Source: Thalassospira mesophila (GTDB taxonomy: Bacteria > Pseudomonadota > Alphaproteobacteria > Rhodospirillales > Thalassospiraceae). From it: DNA of 64,000 nt. Shown here piece by piece: positions 44,996 to 52,497 of the stretch (the stretch's first letter is position 1; each line of letters starts with the position of its first letter). Location of the stretch: NCBI RefSeq assembly GCF_002115755.1, contig NZ_JFKA01000002.1, positions 186,001-250,000 on the forward strand, written 5' to 3'. The translations under genes were made by a program, and so were the position numbers. The notes beneath the pieces were generated by a model, which was not told the DNA's origin, did no database searches, and worked only from the letters and a program-made list of their open reading frames with translations.

Positions 44996-45595
44996 ATGAA
45001 AGTTCTTGTTGTTGGTGCCTCGGGCACGATTGGCAAAGCCGTTGCAAGCGAGCTTGGCGCGCGTCATGACGTGATCACGGCGGGCCGCAATAGCGGTAAT
45101 GTTGTGATGGATTTATGTGATCGATCCAGCATTGTGGCGGCATTTAAAAAGCTTGGCACGGTCGATGCCGTGGTTGCGACCACGGGCAAGGTCCATTTTG
45201 GTGATTTTGCCGAAATGGACGACGAAAAATACCGGATCGGCATTAATGACAAGCTGATGGGGCAGGTTAACCTGGTGCTGATCGGGCGGGATTACGTGGC
45301 CGATAACGCGTCTTTTACTCTGACGACGGGCATTTTAACCAAAGACCCGATTCGCTATGGCAGTTCGGCATCGATGGTGAACGGGGCGCTTGAAAGTTTT
45401 GTCCGTGCCAGTGCGATTGAAATGAAGCCGGGCCTGCGGATTAATGCCGTGAGCCCCGGTGTGATCAGCGAAGCCATGGAAGGCTACGCGCCGTTCTTTC
45501 GCGGGCATGACCCGGTTCCAGCGGCGCGCGCGGCTTTGGGATACGCAAAGTCGGTCGAGGGTCTGCAAACCGGTCAGGTGTTCGAGATTTTTTAA
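44996..45595 (+). CDS. Atypical short-chain dehydrogenase (SDR)
   Basis: The 199-residue Rossmann protein starts at ATG 44996 after AAAGGAAA; an upstream frame from 44948 lacks support. The cofactor motif GASGTIG lies at residues 7-13. The usual catalytic YxxxK is absent: where YSASKAA is expected, the sequence reads YGSSASMVNGAL. This points to a non-classical SDR or to loss of the usual oxidoreductase chemistry. The LRINAVSPGV segment and C-terminal QTGQVFEIF are otherwise standard. Expression is probably controlled by the divergent LysR. A bidirectional terminator follows. Confidence 0.85.
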   Translation: MKVLVVGASGTIGKAVASELGARHDVITAGRNSGNVVMDLCDRSSIVAAFKKLGTVDAVVATTGKVHFGDFAEMDDEKYRIGINDKLMGQVNLVLIGRDYVADNASFTLTTGILTKDPIRYGSSASMVNGALESFVRASAIEMKPGLRINAVSPGVISEAMEGYAPFFRGHDPVPAARAALGYAKSVEGLQTGQVFEIF

Positions 45596-45631
45596 CGTAA
45601 ATCGCCCTGTTATTCAGGTTCCAGAGTTTTT

Positions 45632-45668
45632 AAAAAGCGTACCGAAATCTGATTTCGGTACGCTTTTT
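45632..45668 (+). terminator. Strong terminator after the SDR gene
   Basis: A perfect 17-bp stem (45632-45648 with 45652-45668) closes a 3-base loop and is flanked by A and T runs. It should terminate in the SDR direction and probably in both. Confidence 0.92.
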
Positions 45669-45792
45669 CGTAAAAATGACCTGCTTTTGCATCTAACCCT
45701 TGCGTTTGTATTCTGACATTCCATTTATAGCGCGATAGCTGGCAGTTGTTGGGGGACAGGTTGCCACGTATAAAGCCAAGAGACGTGCCAAG

Positions 45793-46407
45793 ATGATATT
45801 GTATTACATGCCAGGGGCTTGTTCACTCTCGACTCATATATCGCTGCGTGAAACGGGGGAGCAATTCAGCCTCGTTAGGGTTAATCATAAAAACAACAAA
45901 ACCGACAGCGGTGAAAACTTCCTTTCTATTAATCCTGATGGCAGCGTTCCGACCCTGAAACTTTCTGACAATCGTTTGATTTGCGATTGTTCTGCGGCTT
46001 TGCTGTATTTGGCAGATTGTTTTTGGGAAAGTGGAATTTCGCCCGAGCCCGGTTCGGCCCGCCGGACTGCAATGGATGCGATGCTGGTTGAAATTGAACG
46101 CGACATGCATGTTCAGTTTGCCTCCTTGCATCAAAAAAACGTTGATAAGGACCAGCGCGACGCTGCCTTTGCCAAGCTGAGTGTGCAATTTGAAAAGTTT
46201 GAAACGCTTTTTTCCGACGGCCGCAAATATTTGCTGGGCCGGGAGTTTAGCGTTGCCGATGCCTATTTGTTTGTCGCCATTAATTGGGCCGGAATATCGG
46301 GGCTGAATATTTTTCGCTGGCCCCATATTGGCGATTATTCTGATCGCATGCGGGCCCGCCCATCGGTATTGGCCGCCATGCGGGCCGAAGGCCTGATTGT
46401 GGATTAA
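45793..46407 (+). CDS. Beta-class glutathione S-transferase
   Basis: The 204-residue protein has the thioredoxin-fold N-terminus of bacterial beta-class GSTs: MILYYMPGACSLSTHISLRE, with the class-defining Cys at position 10. NPDGSVPTL (cis-Pro for glutathione binding) and a C-terminal helical domain with FSVADAYLFVAINW (N-capping Asp) follow. It would conjugate or transfer glutathione in the cytoplasm; the substrate is unknown. It seems to be monocistronic, with a terminator about 85 bp after the stop. Confidence 0.92.
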   Translation: MILYYMPGACSLSTHISLRETGEQFSLVRVNHKNNKTDSGENFLSINPDGSVPTLKLSDNRLICDCSAALLYLADCFWESGISPEPGSARRTAMDAMLVEIERDMHVQFASLHQKNVDKDQRDAAFAKLSVQFEKFETLFSDGRKYLLGREFSVADAYLFVAINWAGISGLNIFRWPHIGDYSDRMRARPSVLAAMRAEGLIVD

Positions 46408-46490
46408 ATCGGGGCGCTGTTTTTGTCTGTATCCTAATGTTTGCACCCCGATTGGGGTGGTATGGTGCCCAAAACCGGTAACCACAAACA

Positions 46491-46522
46491 AAACAGCCTG
46501 CCGAGCGTTCGGCAGGCTGTTT
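46491..46522 (+). terminator. Terminator between the GST gene and the convergent small membrane gene
   Basis: A perfect 14-bp stem (AAACAGCCTGCCGA 46491-46504, TCGGCAGGCTGTTT 46509-46522) with a 4-base loop and A/T flanks; it can serve both converging genes. Confidence 0.9.
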
Positions 46523-46549
46523 TGGTGTTATCACGATAAAGTCGAAGGC

Positions 46550-46738
46550 CTAGCGGCTGAAATCGAGCAGCACCAGAAAGGCAACCGGAACCAGCGCCAG
46601 CGCGACATAGATCCATGCCGAGGCAATGGAAATGCCAAGGGCAGCCAAGACGAAACCGGTCAGATACAGCACCAGACCAATAACGGCGACCAGCAGAATG
46701 CCGATTAACGGCAAGGCAACTTTGGAATCGGTTTTCAT
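46550..46738 (-). CDS. Small two-helix membrane protein
   Basis: The 62-residue product starts MKTDSKVALPLIGILL and has two hydrophobic helices (about residues 8-33 and 38-58), ending LLDFSR. No known motif is seen. A downstream terminator, a clear start and no overlap with another gene support it as real. It would be an inner membrane protein of unknown role. Confidence 0.6.
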   Translation of the reverse strand: MKTDSKVALPLIGILLVAVIGLVLYLTGFVLAALGISIASAWIYVALALVPVAFLVLLDFSR

Positions 46739-47237
46739 TTACGCATTGCTCCCCAAGCGCGGGCCCGTCACGGGCGGGCTCCGTAAAATCTGCTGCACCA
46801 TAACACCGGCGGCCAAAACCTGTTTTGACAAGGATCAATGTCGCCATGGTCCGGGGGGCGATTTCAATTTTGCAATAAAAATGCTGATGCGATGCTGATA
46901 CCAGGTGCCTGCACGGGGCGGGCGAACACTATATATAAGCACTGTCCCACATGGTGACGGTGCTTTGCCCGGTGTTGTTGTTAAAAGCGTTCTTCGGGTT
47001 CTGGCGATATTTCGGGGCGACTCACATCATCGGTCTGGTGCGAATCCCGTGTGGATGCCGGGTAAAAAGCGGGATCAAGGCCGGAAACGTTCAAAAATAC
47101 GTCTGGTTTATTGGCCGAAAACGGGCGAATTTCACCTGTAGATTGGGCAAGATTGCGATGGAAATGGCTAAAAACGGCAATCTGGGCGGGAAACGAATTT
47201 TTCCGGTGCGATTATTGATGAAATGCATGGAACGGGC
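46739..47237. other. Intergenic region, no gene found
   Basis: About 500 bp between the small membrane gene and the rpmB promoter. Short frames exist on both strands but none has a ribosome site, domain or typical composition. I see no riboswitch motif that I can name. Confidence 0.5.
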
Positions 47238-47266
47238 TTGACGGCATTGGTTTGAGGCAGTATTAA
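47238..47266 (+). promoter_or_regulatory. Predicted sigma-70-type promoter of rpmB
   Basis: TTGACG (47238-47243) and TATTAA (47261-47266) are spaced by 17 bp, about 75 bp before the rpmB start. The leader then contains a 6-bp hairpin, GGCCTG/CAGGCC (47283-47300). Confidence 0.65.
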
Positions 47267-47340
47267 CCCGGCTCCAAGCGCGGGCCTGCATGTTCAGGCC
47301 AAGCGTCCTTTTGCGAATTTTTAGACCAGGAGATCAGGTC

Positions 47341-47634
47341 ATGGCACGTCGCTGCCCGGTATCCGGCAAAGGCGTTTTGGTCGGCATGAATGTGAGCCAC
47401 GCCCACAATCGCACCAAACGTCGTTTTCTTCCGAATTTGCAGCAGACCTCGCTGCTGAGCGAATCGCTCGGCCGTTCGGTCCGTATGCGTTTGACGACCA
47501 ATGCAATCCGCACCATCGAAAAACGTGGTGGCCTGGATGCATATCTGATTGGCACAGCGAATACCAAGCTGGACGCCAGCCTGCTTAAGGTCAAACGTCA
47601 GATCGTTAAAGCTGCTGAAGCAAAAGCTGCCTAA
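47341..47634 (+). CDS. rpmB: 50S ribosomal protein L28
   Basis: L28 is a protein of the large ribosomal subunit. The 97-residue product begins MARRCPVSGKGVLVGMNVSHAHNRTKRR (quoted by its key blocks MARRCPVSGKG and NVSHAHNRTKR), the conserved N-terminal half of alphaproteobacterial L28. The longer C-terminal extension rich in K and A is typical of this group. The start ATG 47341 follows CAGGAGATCAGGTC; the frame open upstream to 47290 would place the start in the leader hairpin. A terminator follows 24 bp after the stop. Confidence 0.97.
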   Translation: MARRCPVSGKGVLVGMNVSHAHNRTKRRFLPNLQQTSLLSESLGRSVRMRLTTNAIRTIEKRGGLDAYLIGTANTKLDASLLKVKRQIVKAAEAKAA

Positions 47635-47657
47635 GGCAATTTTGTTTGTTAAAGTAC

Positions 47658-47686
47658 AAAGGCCCGTTTTTGACGGGCCTTTTGCT
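47658..47686 (+). terminator. Rho-independent terminator of rpmB
   Basis: AAAGGCCCGT (47658-47667) pairs with ACGGGCCTTT (47673-47682) over a 5-base loop, followed by a T-rich stretch. Confidence 0.88.
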
Positions 47687-47980
47687 TTTGATATTTTGCC
47701 GAAAGGCCGCCAACAGCCGGAACCGTGTGTTCCGGTTGTTTTGCGTTCTGGCGGGCTGTTTTGCGGGGGTAAGCCGGGTGCAGGTTTCATCGCTGCGGTG
47801 CGGCGACTCGGTTCATTTGCAATTTTGCGCTTTTGGGAAAATCGTTTATACTTTTCTCAATCAGTGATTTATGCGTGCGTTACCACCCGGATGTAAAACG
47901 TCACAGGATGTTAACAAGCCCCGTGTGACGAAGATGCTAGACAGGCGGTACGACTCTGTAAACACGGCGGAGCGGATGAA
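47687..47980. other. Intergenic region before the HNH gene
   Basis: About 290 bp. GATGCTAGACAGGC and nearby AT-rich DNA precede the HNH start, but no gene or convincing promoter boxes are seen. Confidence 0.45.
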
Positions 47981-48547
47981 ATGTTTCTATCGCCCAATAC
48001 GTGTCCAGCCCTTGTTCTTAACGCGGATTTTCGCCCGTTAAGCTACTTCCCGCTGTCTTTGTGGTCCTGGCAGGATACGTTAAAGGCGGTGTTCCTCGAT
48101 CGGGTTAATGTTCTGTCGGAATATGACCGCGAGGTACGTTCGCCTTCCTTTAAAATGAAATTACCCAGTGTGATTTCGTTAAAAGAATATGTGCCAATCA
48201 AAAGCACACCTGCCTTTACGCGTTTTAATGTTTTTTTACGCGACCGTTTCAGCTGTCAGTATTGTGGCGACCGGTTGCCGGTTAATAATTTGACGTTCGA
48301 TCATGTGGTGCCGCGCTGTCGGGGCGGTCGCACGAACTGGACCAATATTGTTGCGGCATGTGGCAATTGTAATTTGCACAAGGGAAGCCGATCGGTGAAA
48401 GAGGCCGGGTTGCATTTGCGCCGGCGGCCCGATCAGCCCACGATGCAGCAATTGCTGGCTATCGGACGATCTTTCCCGCCAAATTATCTTCATGAAAGTT
48501 GGCGGGATTTTTTATACTGGGATACCGAACTCGATTACGACTTTTGA
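47981..48547 (+). CDS. HNH endonuclease-type protein
   Basis: The 188-residue protein has an HNH nuclease domain in its C-terminal half. A zinc knuckle CQYCGD and later CGNCN flank the active segment FDHVVPRCRGGRTNWTNI (D-H and N of the HNH triad), with HKGS following. The N-terminal NADFRPLSYFPLSLWSWQDT is the conserved lead of a widespread bacterial HNH family whose cellular role is unclear. It is not next to a restriction or phage cluster, so a housekeeping DNA role is more likely than mobile DNA. Confidence 0.9.
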   Translation: MFLSPNTCPALVLNADFRPLSYFPLSLWSWQDTLKAVFLDRVNVLSEYDREVRSPSFKMKLPSVISLKEYVPIKSTPAFTRFNVFLRDRFSCQYCGDRLPVNNLTFDHVVPRCRGGRTNWTNIVAACGNCNLHKGSRSVKEAGLHLRRRPDQPTMQQLLAIGRSFPPNYLHESWRDFLYWDTELDYDF

Positions 48548-48560
48548 CGAAACATGCTCT

Positions 48561-48735
48561 AGCTCTTGCGGGCCGAAGCGATCACCGCCTGCCCTCTGGG
48601 GTGGCGGGCCCAAAGAAGCCCTGTCCGTCGTCTCGGAAGTCGGGTGGTGCGTTATCCTGACCCGATTTGACGGGGGTGTTGGCGACGTTGATGGCGCGGT
48701 GCTTTCACTGCGCAAATTCCGGGCTTGCCGACATG
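48561..48735 (+). ncRNA. Candidate structured non-coding RNA
   Basis: This gap between the HNH gene and dsbB contains a nested set of helices. They are CCGCC/GGCGG with an inner CCC/GGG (48585-48607), and CGTCG/CGACG (48626-48630, 48683-48687) enclosing a 9-bp helix (48637-48645 with 48660-48668, one wobble). An 8-bp hairpin with CTTT loop lies at 48694-48713. AAGCCC (48616-48621) pairs with GGGCTT (48721-48726) around the last two. A terminator-like stem follows at 48739-48770. It does not match the single-rod layout of 6S RNA, nor SRP RNA or RNase P. The strand is guessed. Confidence 0.35.
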
Positions 48736-48738
48736 CAA

Positions 48739-48770
48739 AAAGCCGACACCTGATAAAAGGCGTCGGCTTT
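48739..48770. terminator. Bidirectional terminator before dsbB 3' end
   Basis: AAAGCCGAC (48739-48747) pairs with GTCGGCTTT (48762-48770), plus two inner CC/GG pairs. T-rich sequence follows in both directions, so it can end dsbB on the minus strand and any transcript coming from the left. Confidence 0.8.
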
Positions 48771-48806
48771 GATTTTTGCGGCACGAAACTGACGGATCGT
48801 GATCGA

Positions 48807-49325
48807 TCAGTTATGGGTGCGCATCATCTTGCTGGTTGGGGCCATCAGGCAGAAAATCGCCATCGCGGCTGAAAAATACATATTGACCGTTGGCATGGTA
48901 ATGCCAAACAGCTTCCATTCGACCTTGTCGCACCGGACAATCGGTTGGGCTAACAGTTGCGCCTTGAGGTCGGCAACATTGCTGGCGCCGCTTTGCAGGC
49001 CGCCACACATTTCCGGGCCATCCCACCACAGTTCCTGTACCCCGACATGGTAAAACGCAATGCCGGCACCAATGGCAAAGGCCAGGGCGCACAGATAGAT
49101 CAGCCCGCGCGAGATGCCGGGCTGGCGCAAAAACAGCAGCGACACCAGGGCCAGGCCAAGTACACTATAATAAGGGACGCGTTGATACAGGCACAGCAGG
49201 CACGGCAGAAGTTTCTGGATATACTGGGCGTAGAACGCAAAGCCAAGGCTGCCGGCAGACACCAGAAAGATAAACAGTCCAGGTGTCGCTGACGGTCTGC
49301 GACGGCGAGAATATGAGGATCCCAT
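48807..49325 (-). CDS. dsbB: Disulfide bond formation protein DsbB
   Basis: DsbB is the inner membrane enzyme that reoxidises DsbA and passes electrons to quinone. The 172-residue product has four membrane helices, the first redox pair in LPCLLCLYQR, and the second pair as the Cys of EMCGG and VRCDKVEW in the second periplasmic loop. The end of that loop reads FGITMPTVNMYFS as expected. A DsbA-type partner is encoded at 4950-5546. Length is normal. The YqaA gene lies upstream on the same strand, 37 bp away. Confidence 0.9.
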   Translation of the reverse strand: MGSSYSRRRRPSATPGLFIFLVSAGSLGFAFYAQYIQKLLPCLLCLYQRVPYYSVLGLALVSLLFLRQPGISRGLIYLCALAFAIGAGIAFYHVGVQELWWDGPEMCGGLQSGASNVADLKAQLLAQPIVRCDKVEWKLFGITMPTVNMYFSAAMAIFCLMAPTSKMMRTHN

Positions 49326-49362
49326 GAGGCTCCCTCCATGACGCGGGGTGGGTAAGTTGATG

Positions 49363-49944
49363 TCAGATCAGATATTTGATCGCGACAAACCCCCCGACCA
49401 ACCCAATTATGAAAATACTAAAGACAAGGCCCAGCCGTTTTTCAATAAAATCGCGAATGGGCGGCCCGAATTTCCAGATCAGGGCCGCGATCAGGAAAAA
49501 GCGCACGCCGCGCGCCAGAACCGACGCAATTGAAAAAACAACCGGGTCCAGCCCGGTGACACCGGACAGAATGGTGATGACCTTGTAGGGGAACGGGGTG
49601 ACGCCAGCGATAAACACCGCCCAGGCGCCCCACTGATTGTAATAGTCGCGGAACTGGTCAAATTTGGCGCTGTAGCCGTAAAAGTCCAAAACCGGGCGTC
49701 CAACGCTGTCAAACAGGAAATGGCCGATGGCATAGCCTGCCATGCCGCCCAGAACCGAGCCGACCATGCAGATGGCAGCAAAGCGCCACGCTTTGTTGCG
49801 GGCGGCCAGGATCATTGGAATAAGTAAAATATCGGGTGGAAGCGGGAAAAACGAGCTTTCAGCAAAGGCAATGACAAAAAGGGCAATAGCAGCATGGCGA
49901 TGAGAAGCCAGGCTCAGGGTCCAGTCATAGAGTTTGCGAAGCAC
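49363..49944 (-). CDS. YqaA/DedA-type membrane protein
   Basis: I read this from GTG 49944 (AAAGGT upstream), giving 193 residues beginning with VLRKLYDWTLSLASH; a frame open to 50136 would run to within 14 bp of the tRNA and adds nothing conserved. It has several membrane helices and the SNARE-associated (VTT/DedA) pattern: FAESSFFPLPPDILLIPM near residue 25 and FIAGVTPFPYKVITILSG near 105. Family members are implicated in lipid transport and envelope integrity. It precedes dsbB and probably shares its transcript. Confidence 0.88.
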   Translation of the reverse strand: MLRKLYDWTLSLASHRHAAIALFVIAFAESSFFPLPPDILLIPMILAARNKAWRFAAICMVGSVLGGMAGYAIGHFLFDSVGRPVLDFYGYSAKFDQFRDYYNQWGAWAVFIAGVTPFPYKVITILSGVTGLDPVVFSIASVLARGVRFFLIAALIWKFGPPIRDFIEKRLGLVFSIFIIGLVGGFVAIKYLI

Positions 49945-50149
49945 CAGTTGCGACCTTTGATTTCGGGGCCGCAAACCGGCCAGTAAATTGCTGAAACGAG
50001 ATGCGATGTAACTCCATTTGCCGCCTTGCTGCAATGCTTTCTGACACAAACGTGATTTACATGATTTTTTTAAGAAAACCCCCATTGACCCGCGCAAATT
50101 TCTCGCTATTATCCGCCCCCACGATGGACGGCGCATATAGCGCCTTGCT

Positions 50150-50235
50150 GCCCCTGTGGCGGAATTGGTAGACGCGGCAGACTCAAAATCTGTTTCACTT
50201 TGTGAGTGGGAGTTCGATTCTCCCCGGGGGCACCA
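50150..50235 (+). tRNA. tRNA-Leu (anticodon CAA)
   Basis: The 86-base class II tRNA has an encoded CCA at 50233-50235. The acceptor arms GCCCCTG and CGGGGGC pair with one G-T. The anticodon loop is CTCAAAA with CAA at 50184-50186, reading TTG leucine codons. A long variable arm and a TTCGATTC T-loop are present. A terminator follows at 50244. Confidence 0.97.
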
Positions 50236-50243
50236 TCGATCTT

Positions 50244-50278
50244 AAACCCGACCTGTAATGGTTGGGTTTTTTGCTTTT
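50244..50278 (+). terminator. Terminator of tRNA-Leu
   Basis: AAACCCGACC (50244-50253) pairs with GGTTGGGTTT (50260-50269), one wobble, 6-base loop, then T-rich DNA. Confidence 0.82.
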
Positions 50279-50654
50279 CAAGCCCGGGTTTTTTTCCCGC
50301 ATTTTACCCGGTCCGCCCTGACATATTGCGATTGTCCGGGGGCGTGGTATCCGTCATGCCAAACTTGCTTCTGCGCCCGGCACAACACCCCGTGACGACG
50401 GGTTTTCAACACTGCGCGATTATTCCGCCATGTCCGCACGCATGGGCGGAGAAATACAATCTTTCCGGTTTGGTTTTTTGATCGCCGCGATTTTACAGGG
50501 TCGGCCTTTTGGTCTGGTGACGCTTGGCTAAAGCCCGGTTGCTTGTCTGGTTGTTTACCCGTTTGTTTGCACGGGCGCATTTTCGCGGGTTCACGGCGGG
50601 CATGTATTAAGGCCTGTATTCAGGCATCAAGGCCGGTCAGGGTGGGATAAAGTG
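50279..50654. other. Intergenic region between the tRNA and the H-NS gene
   Basis: About 375 bp without a supported gene. It contains small GC-rich hairpins (for example CCGCC/GGCGG around 50429-50449) but no insertion-element ends or attachment-site repeat of the tRNA 3' end. Confidence 0.45.
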
Positions 50655-50682
50655 AAAAAAAAGGCCCCCGTTCGGGAGCCTT
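50655..50682 (-). terminator. Terminator of the H-NS-like gene
   Basis: On the minus strand GGCTCCC pairs with GGGGGCC (one wobble) over a 4-base loop, followed by eight T residues. Confidence 0.85.
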
Positions 50683-50687
50683 CTTTC

Positions 50688-51101
50688 TTATTTGTCGAGA
50701 TCGGCGAGGTGGATTTTATAATTGGGATGTTCCGGGTTCAGGTAAGCCGGATCATTTTTGACGGCGTCAACCGTGGTCCCTTTTTCCTCAGCCAGCTTGA
50801 GAACCCAGCCAATAACACGGCCACGGCCGGTCCAGGTTTCTTCAAGGTTATCGGGGTTGCGGTATTTGGGCGGCGACGACTGTTTGTTTTTGGTCGGCGC
50901 AGCAGCAGAGCCCGAGGTCAGTTTAAAAACTTCAGGATAAAGTTCGCGGATGGAAAATCCGGCGTCGTTAAGCTTTTGGTTAAACTCGGCACGAAGATCA
51001 CTGATCGCTTGTTCTTTGCGGCTTTCAACTTCTTCTTCGGCATGCTCCATCAAATCGCGAAGCTCTTTATAACTTAATTTCGAAATATCGATTTTATCCA
51101 T
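50688..51101 (-). CDS. H-NS histone family DNA-binding protein
   Basis: The 137-residue protein has an N-terminal coiled coil for oligomerisation (LSYKELRDLMEHAEEEVESRKEQ, positions about 9-31) and a C-terminal H-NS DNA-binding motif, KYRNPDNLEETWTGRGR, near residues 79-95. The core TWTGRGR contacts the minor groove of AT-rich DNA. It should act as a nucleoid protein and silencer of AT-rich genes. AGGAG lies before the ATG, and the DNA upstream is markedly AT-rich, which fits autoregulation. It is monocistronic with its own terminator. Confidence 0.92.
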   Translation of the reverse strand: MDKIDISKLSYKELRDLMEHAEEEVESRKEQAISDLRAEFNQKLNDAGFSIRELYPEVFKLTSGSAAAPTKNKQSSPPKYRNPDNLEETWTGRGRVIGWVLKLAEEKGTTVDAVKNDPAYLNPEHPNYKIHLADLDK

Positions 51102-52497
51102 AATTTTCTCCTGAGTGGAATAATTTCTTCGCCTTACATAGTGCCTATTCTTCCGAAGGGCAATATGTTTTGCCAGAAAACAGTTTCATAATATGCAAAA
51201 CCGCGATGATGTTAAATTGGTTTTTTTATTTTTGATTGAAAGCGTTGTTTGGTGCGCAATTTTAAATTCGCCTGCGAACGAACAAATTTATCGAAAAAGA
51301 AAGGGACCCCAATAATCCTGGCGACATAACAATTCGACCGGTTTTCCTTGTGAATTGACCGCGAAACCCCGGATATGGCGCACTGTCATTCCTGGAATTG
51401 TTGATATATTGGGTTGAAATTTATTTTAATTTTCAATTTTTGGTATTACCACTTTGCGTTGGATATTACAGGATTGATGTTTGTTGGCGATGGTTTGGAA
51501 TGCCGGTTCAGGAAGCATATATCTATGTATAGTGTTGTTTTGGGGTAGAGAAAGAACAACCGCCAATTAGTTCAAAATTCCGGGTTTTTCAGTTTTGCTC
51601 GTTTGAAAAGCAGGCGAAAATGGTGCCGAAAGCCCTCCGAGTATGGTGGAATTAAGGTTTTGGTCCCTGGATTCCTGCGGTGCTCCGGGGAAATTCAGGA
51701 GTAAATCAGGGGTATAAGTATTAAGGGGTTGTTTTGATCAAAACGGCCATGGCCCGTTCTATGCCCTTTATGAGCATGTTAATTTGGCTCCCTTCGCAGA
51801 ATAGCCCAGCCTATGTATTTCGCACCGTTTCAGAACGGTGCGTAGCGGTATTTCATGCGCATTTCGGGCGTCTTGCAGGTGAGGTTCTCCCCTTGGCAAT
51901 CCAAAGCGTAATCCTGCCCGTACAGAGCCGCGCGATAAAGGGAAAAGCCGGTATGGCGCAGATGGTGCCACATGTTCAGCTGAAGGCGGCATTGCAAGGG
52001 GCGCAGAATGGGTTGCCAGAGGGCTGTCTTGCGAGATGGGTGCAGGGGGAGATTTCAACATTTCTACCTTTGGGGACGTATTGAGGGGGCGCACGGCTTG
52101 GTTTTAAAGCAAGTTATTGAAATAATTCATTTAACTTCAATATTTGGAACCTATACAAAAATACGGGTTAAGCGTTGATTTTCAGGTATAAAAATATACC
52201 TTTGGGGTAGGTCTTTAGCCGCAATTCTGTTCCGGGTCCTCGTTTGGGGATGTCGTTACAGGGTTCGGTTCTTTTACAGTTGTTTTCGAAAAGTCAGATG
52301 CGCGCCCTGCCAACAAAGTTGTGGCTGATCGTGTTCTGTTTTCTTGCCATGCATTCCTTTTGGGGTGGCTGGTTTTCTTTTTTGCGTCCCGAACTTGCCG
52401 CTTTGGTCAATTGACCGGCTGGTACTAAATATCGGGAAAGCGCAATTACACTGGATGCTCGACTTTTTTGTCAGGCACGTTTTACGGAGTTTATTCC
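51102..52497. other. 1.4-kb AT-rich region with no clear gene
   Basis: The region between the H-NS gene and the chemoreceptor gene is AT-richer than its surroundings, mainly in 51102-51750 and 52085-52260. A reading frame at 51734-52084 (plus) and one on the minus strand over the same DNA lack a ribosome site, known domain or family composition. A perfect 9-bp hairpin, CGCACCGTT/AACGGTGCG, lies at 51821-51842 without a T-run. The middle may be a gene remnant, but I cannot identify it. Confidence 0.5.

Noticed and set aside
46739-47237. Riboswitch or coding genes in the 500-bp gap before rpmB
   Set aside because: No known riboswitch core could be recognised, and the short frames lack start signals.
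47981-48547. HNH gene as part of a defence or restriction system
   Set aside because: It stands alone between ribosomal and disulfide genes, with no methylase, helicase or toxin partner.
48561-48735. 6S RNA
   Set aside because: The stretch folds as several branches rather than one long rod with a central bubble. The CCCTCTGGGGTGG segment alone is not enough to claim it.
48492-48872. 126-codon plus-strand frame after the HNH gene
   Set aside because: It starts inside the HNH gene, crosses a terminator and ends inside dsbB; composition is not protein-like.
50150-50235. tRNA-Leu as an integration site for a genomic island
   Set aside because: No integrase gene or direct repeat of the tRNA 3' end was seen within the flanking 1.5 kb, despite the AT-rich gap nearby.
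51734-52084. 116-codon frame in the H-NS / chemoreceptor gap
   Set aside because: No ribosome site, no domain, and an equally long frame exists on the opposite strand; kept only as an unexplained region.
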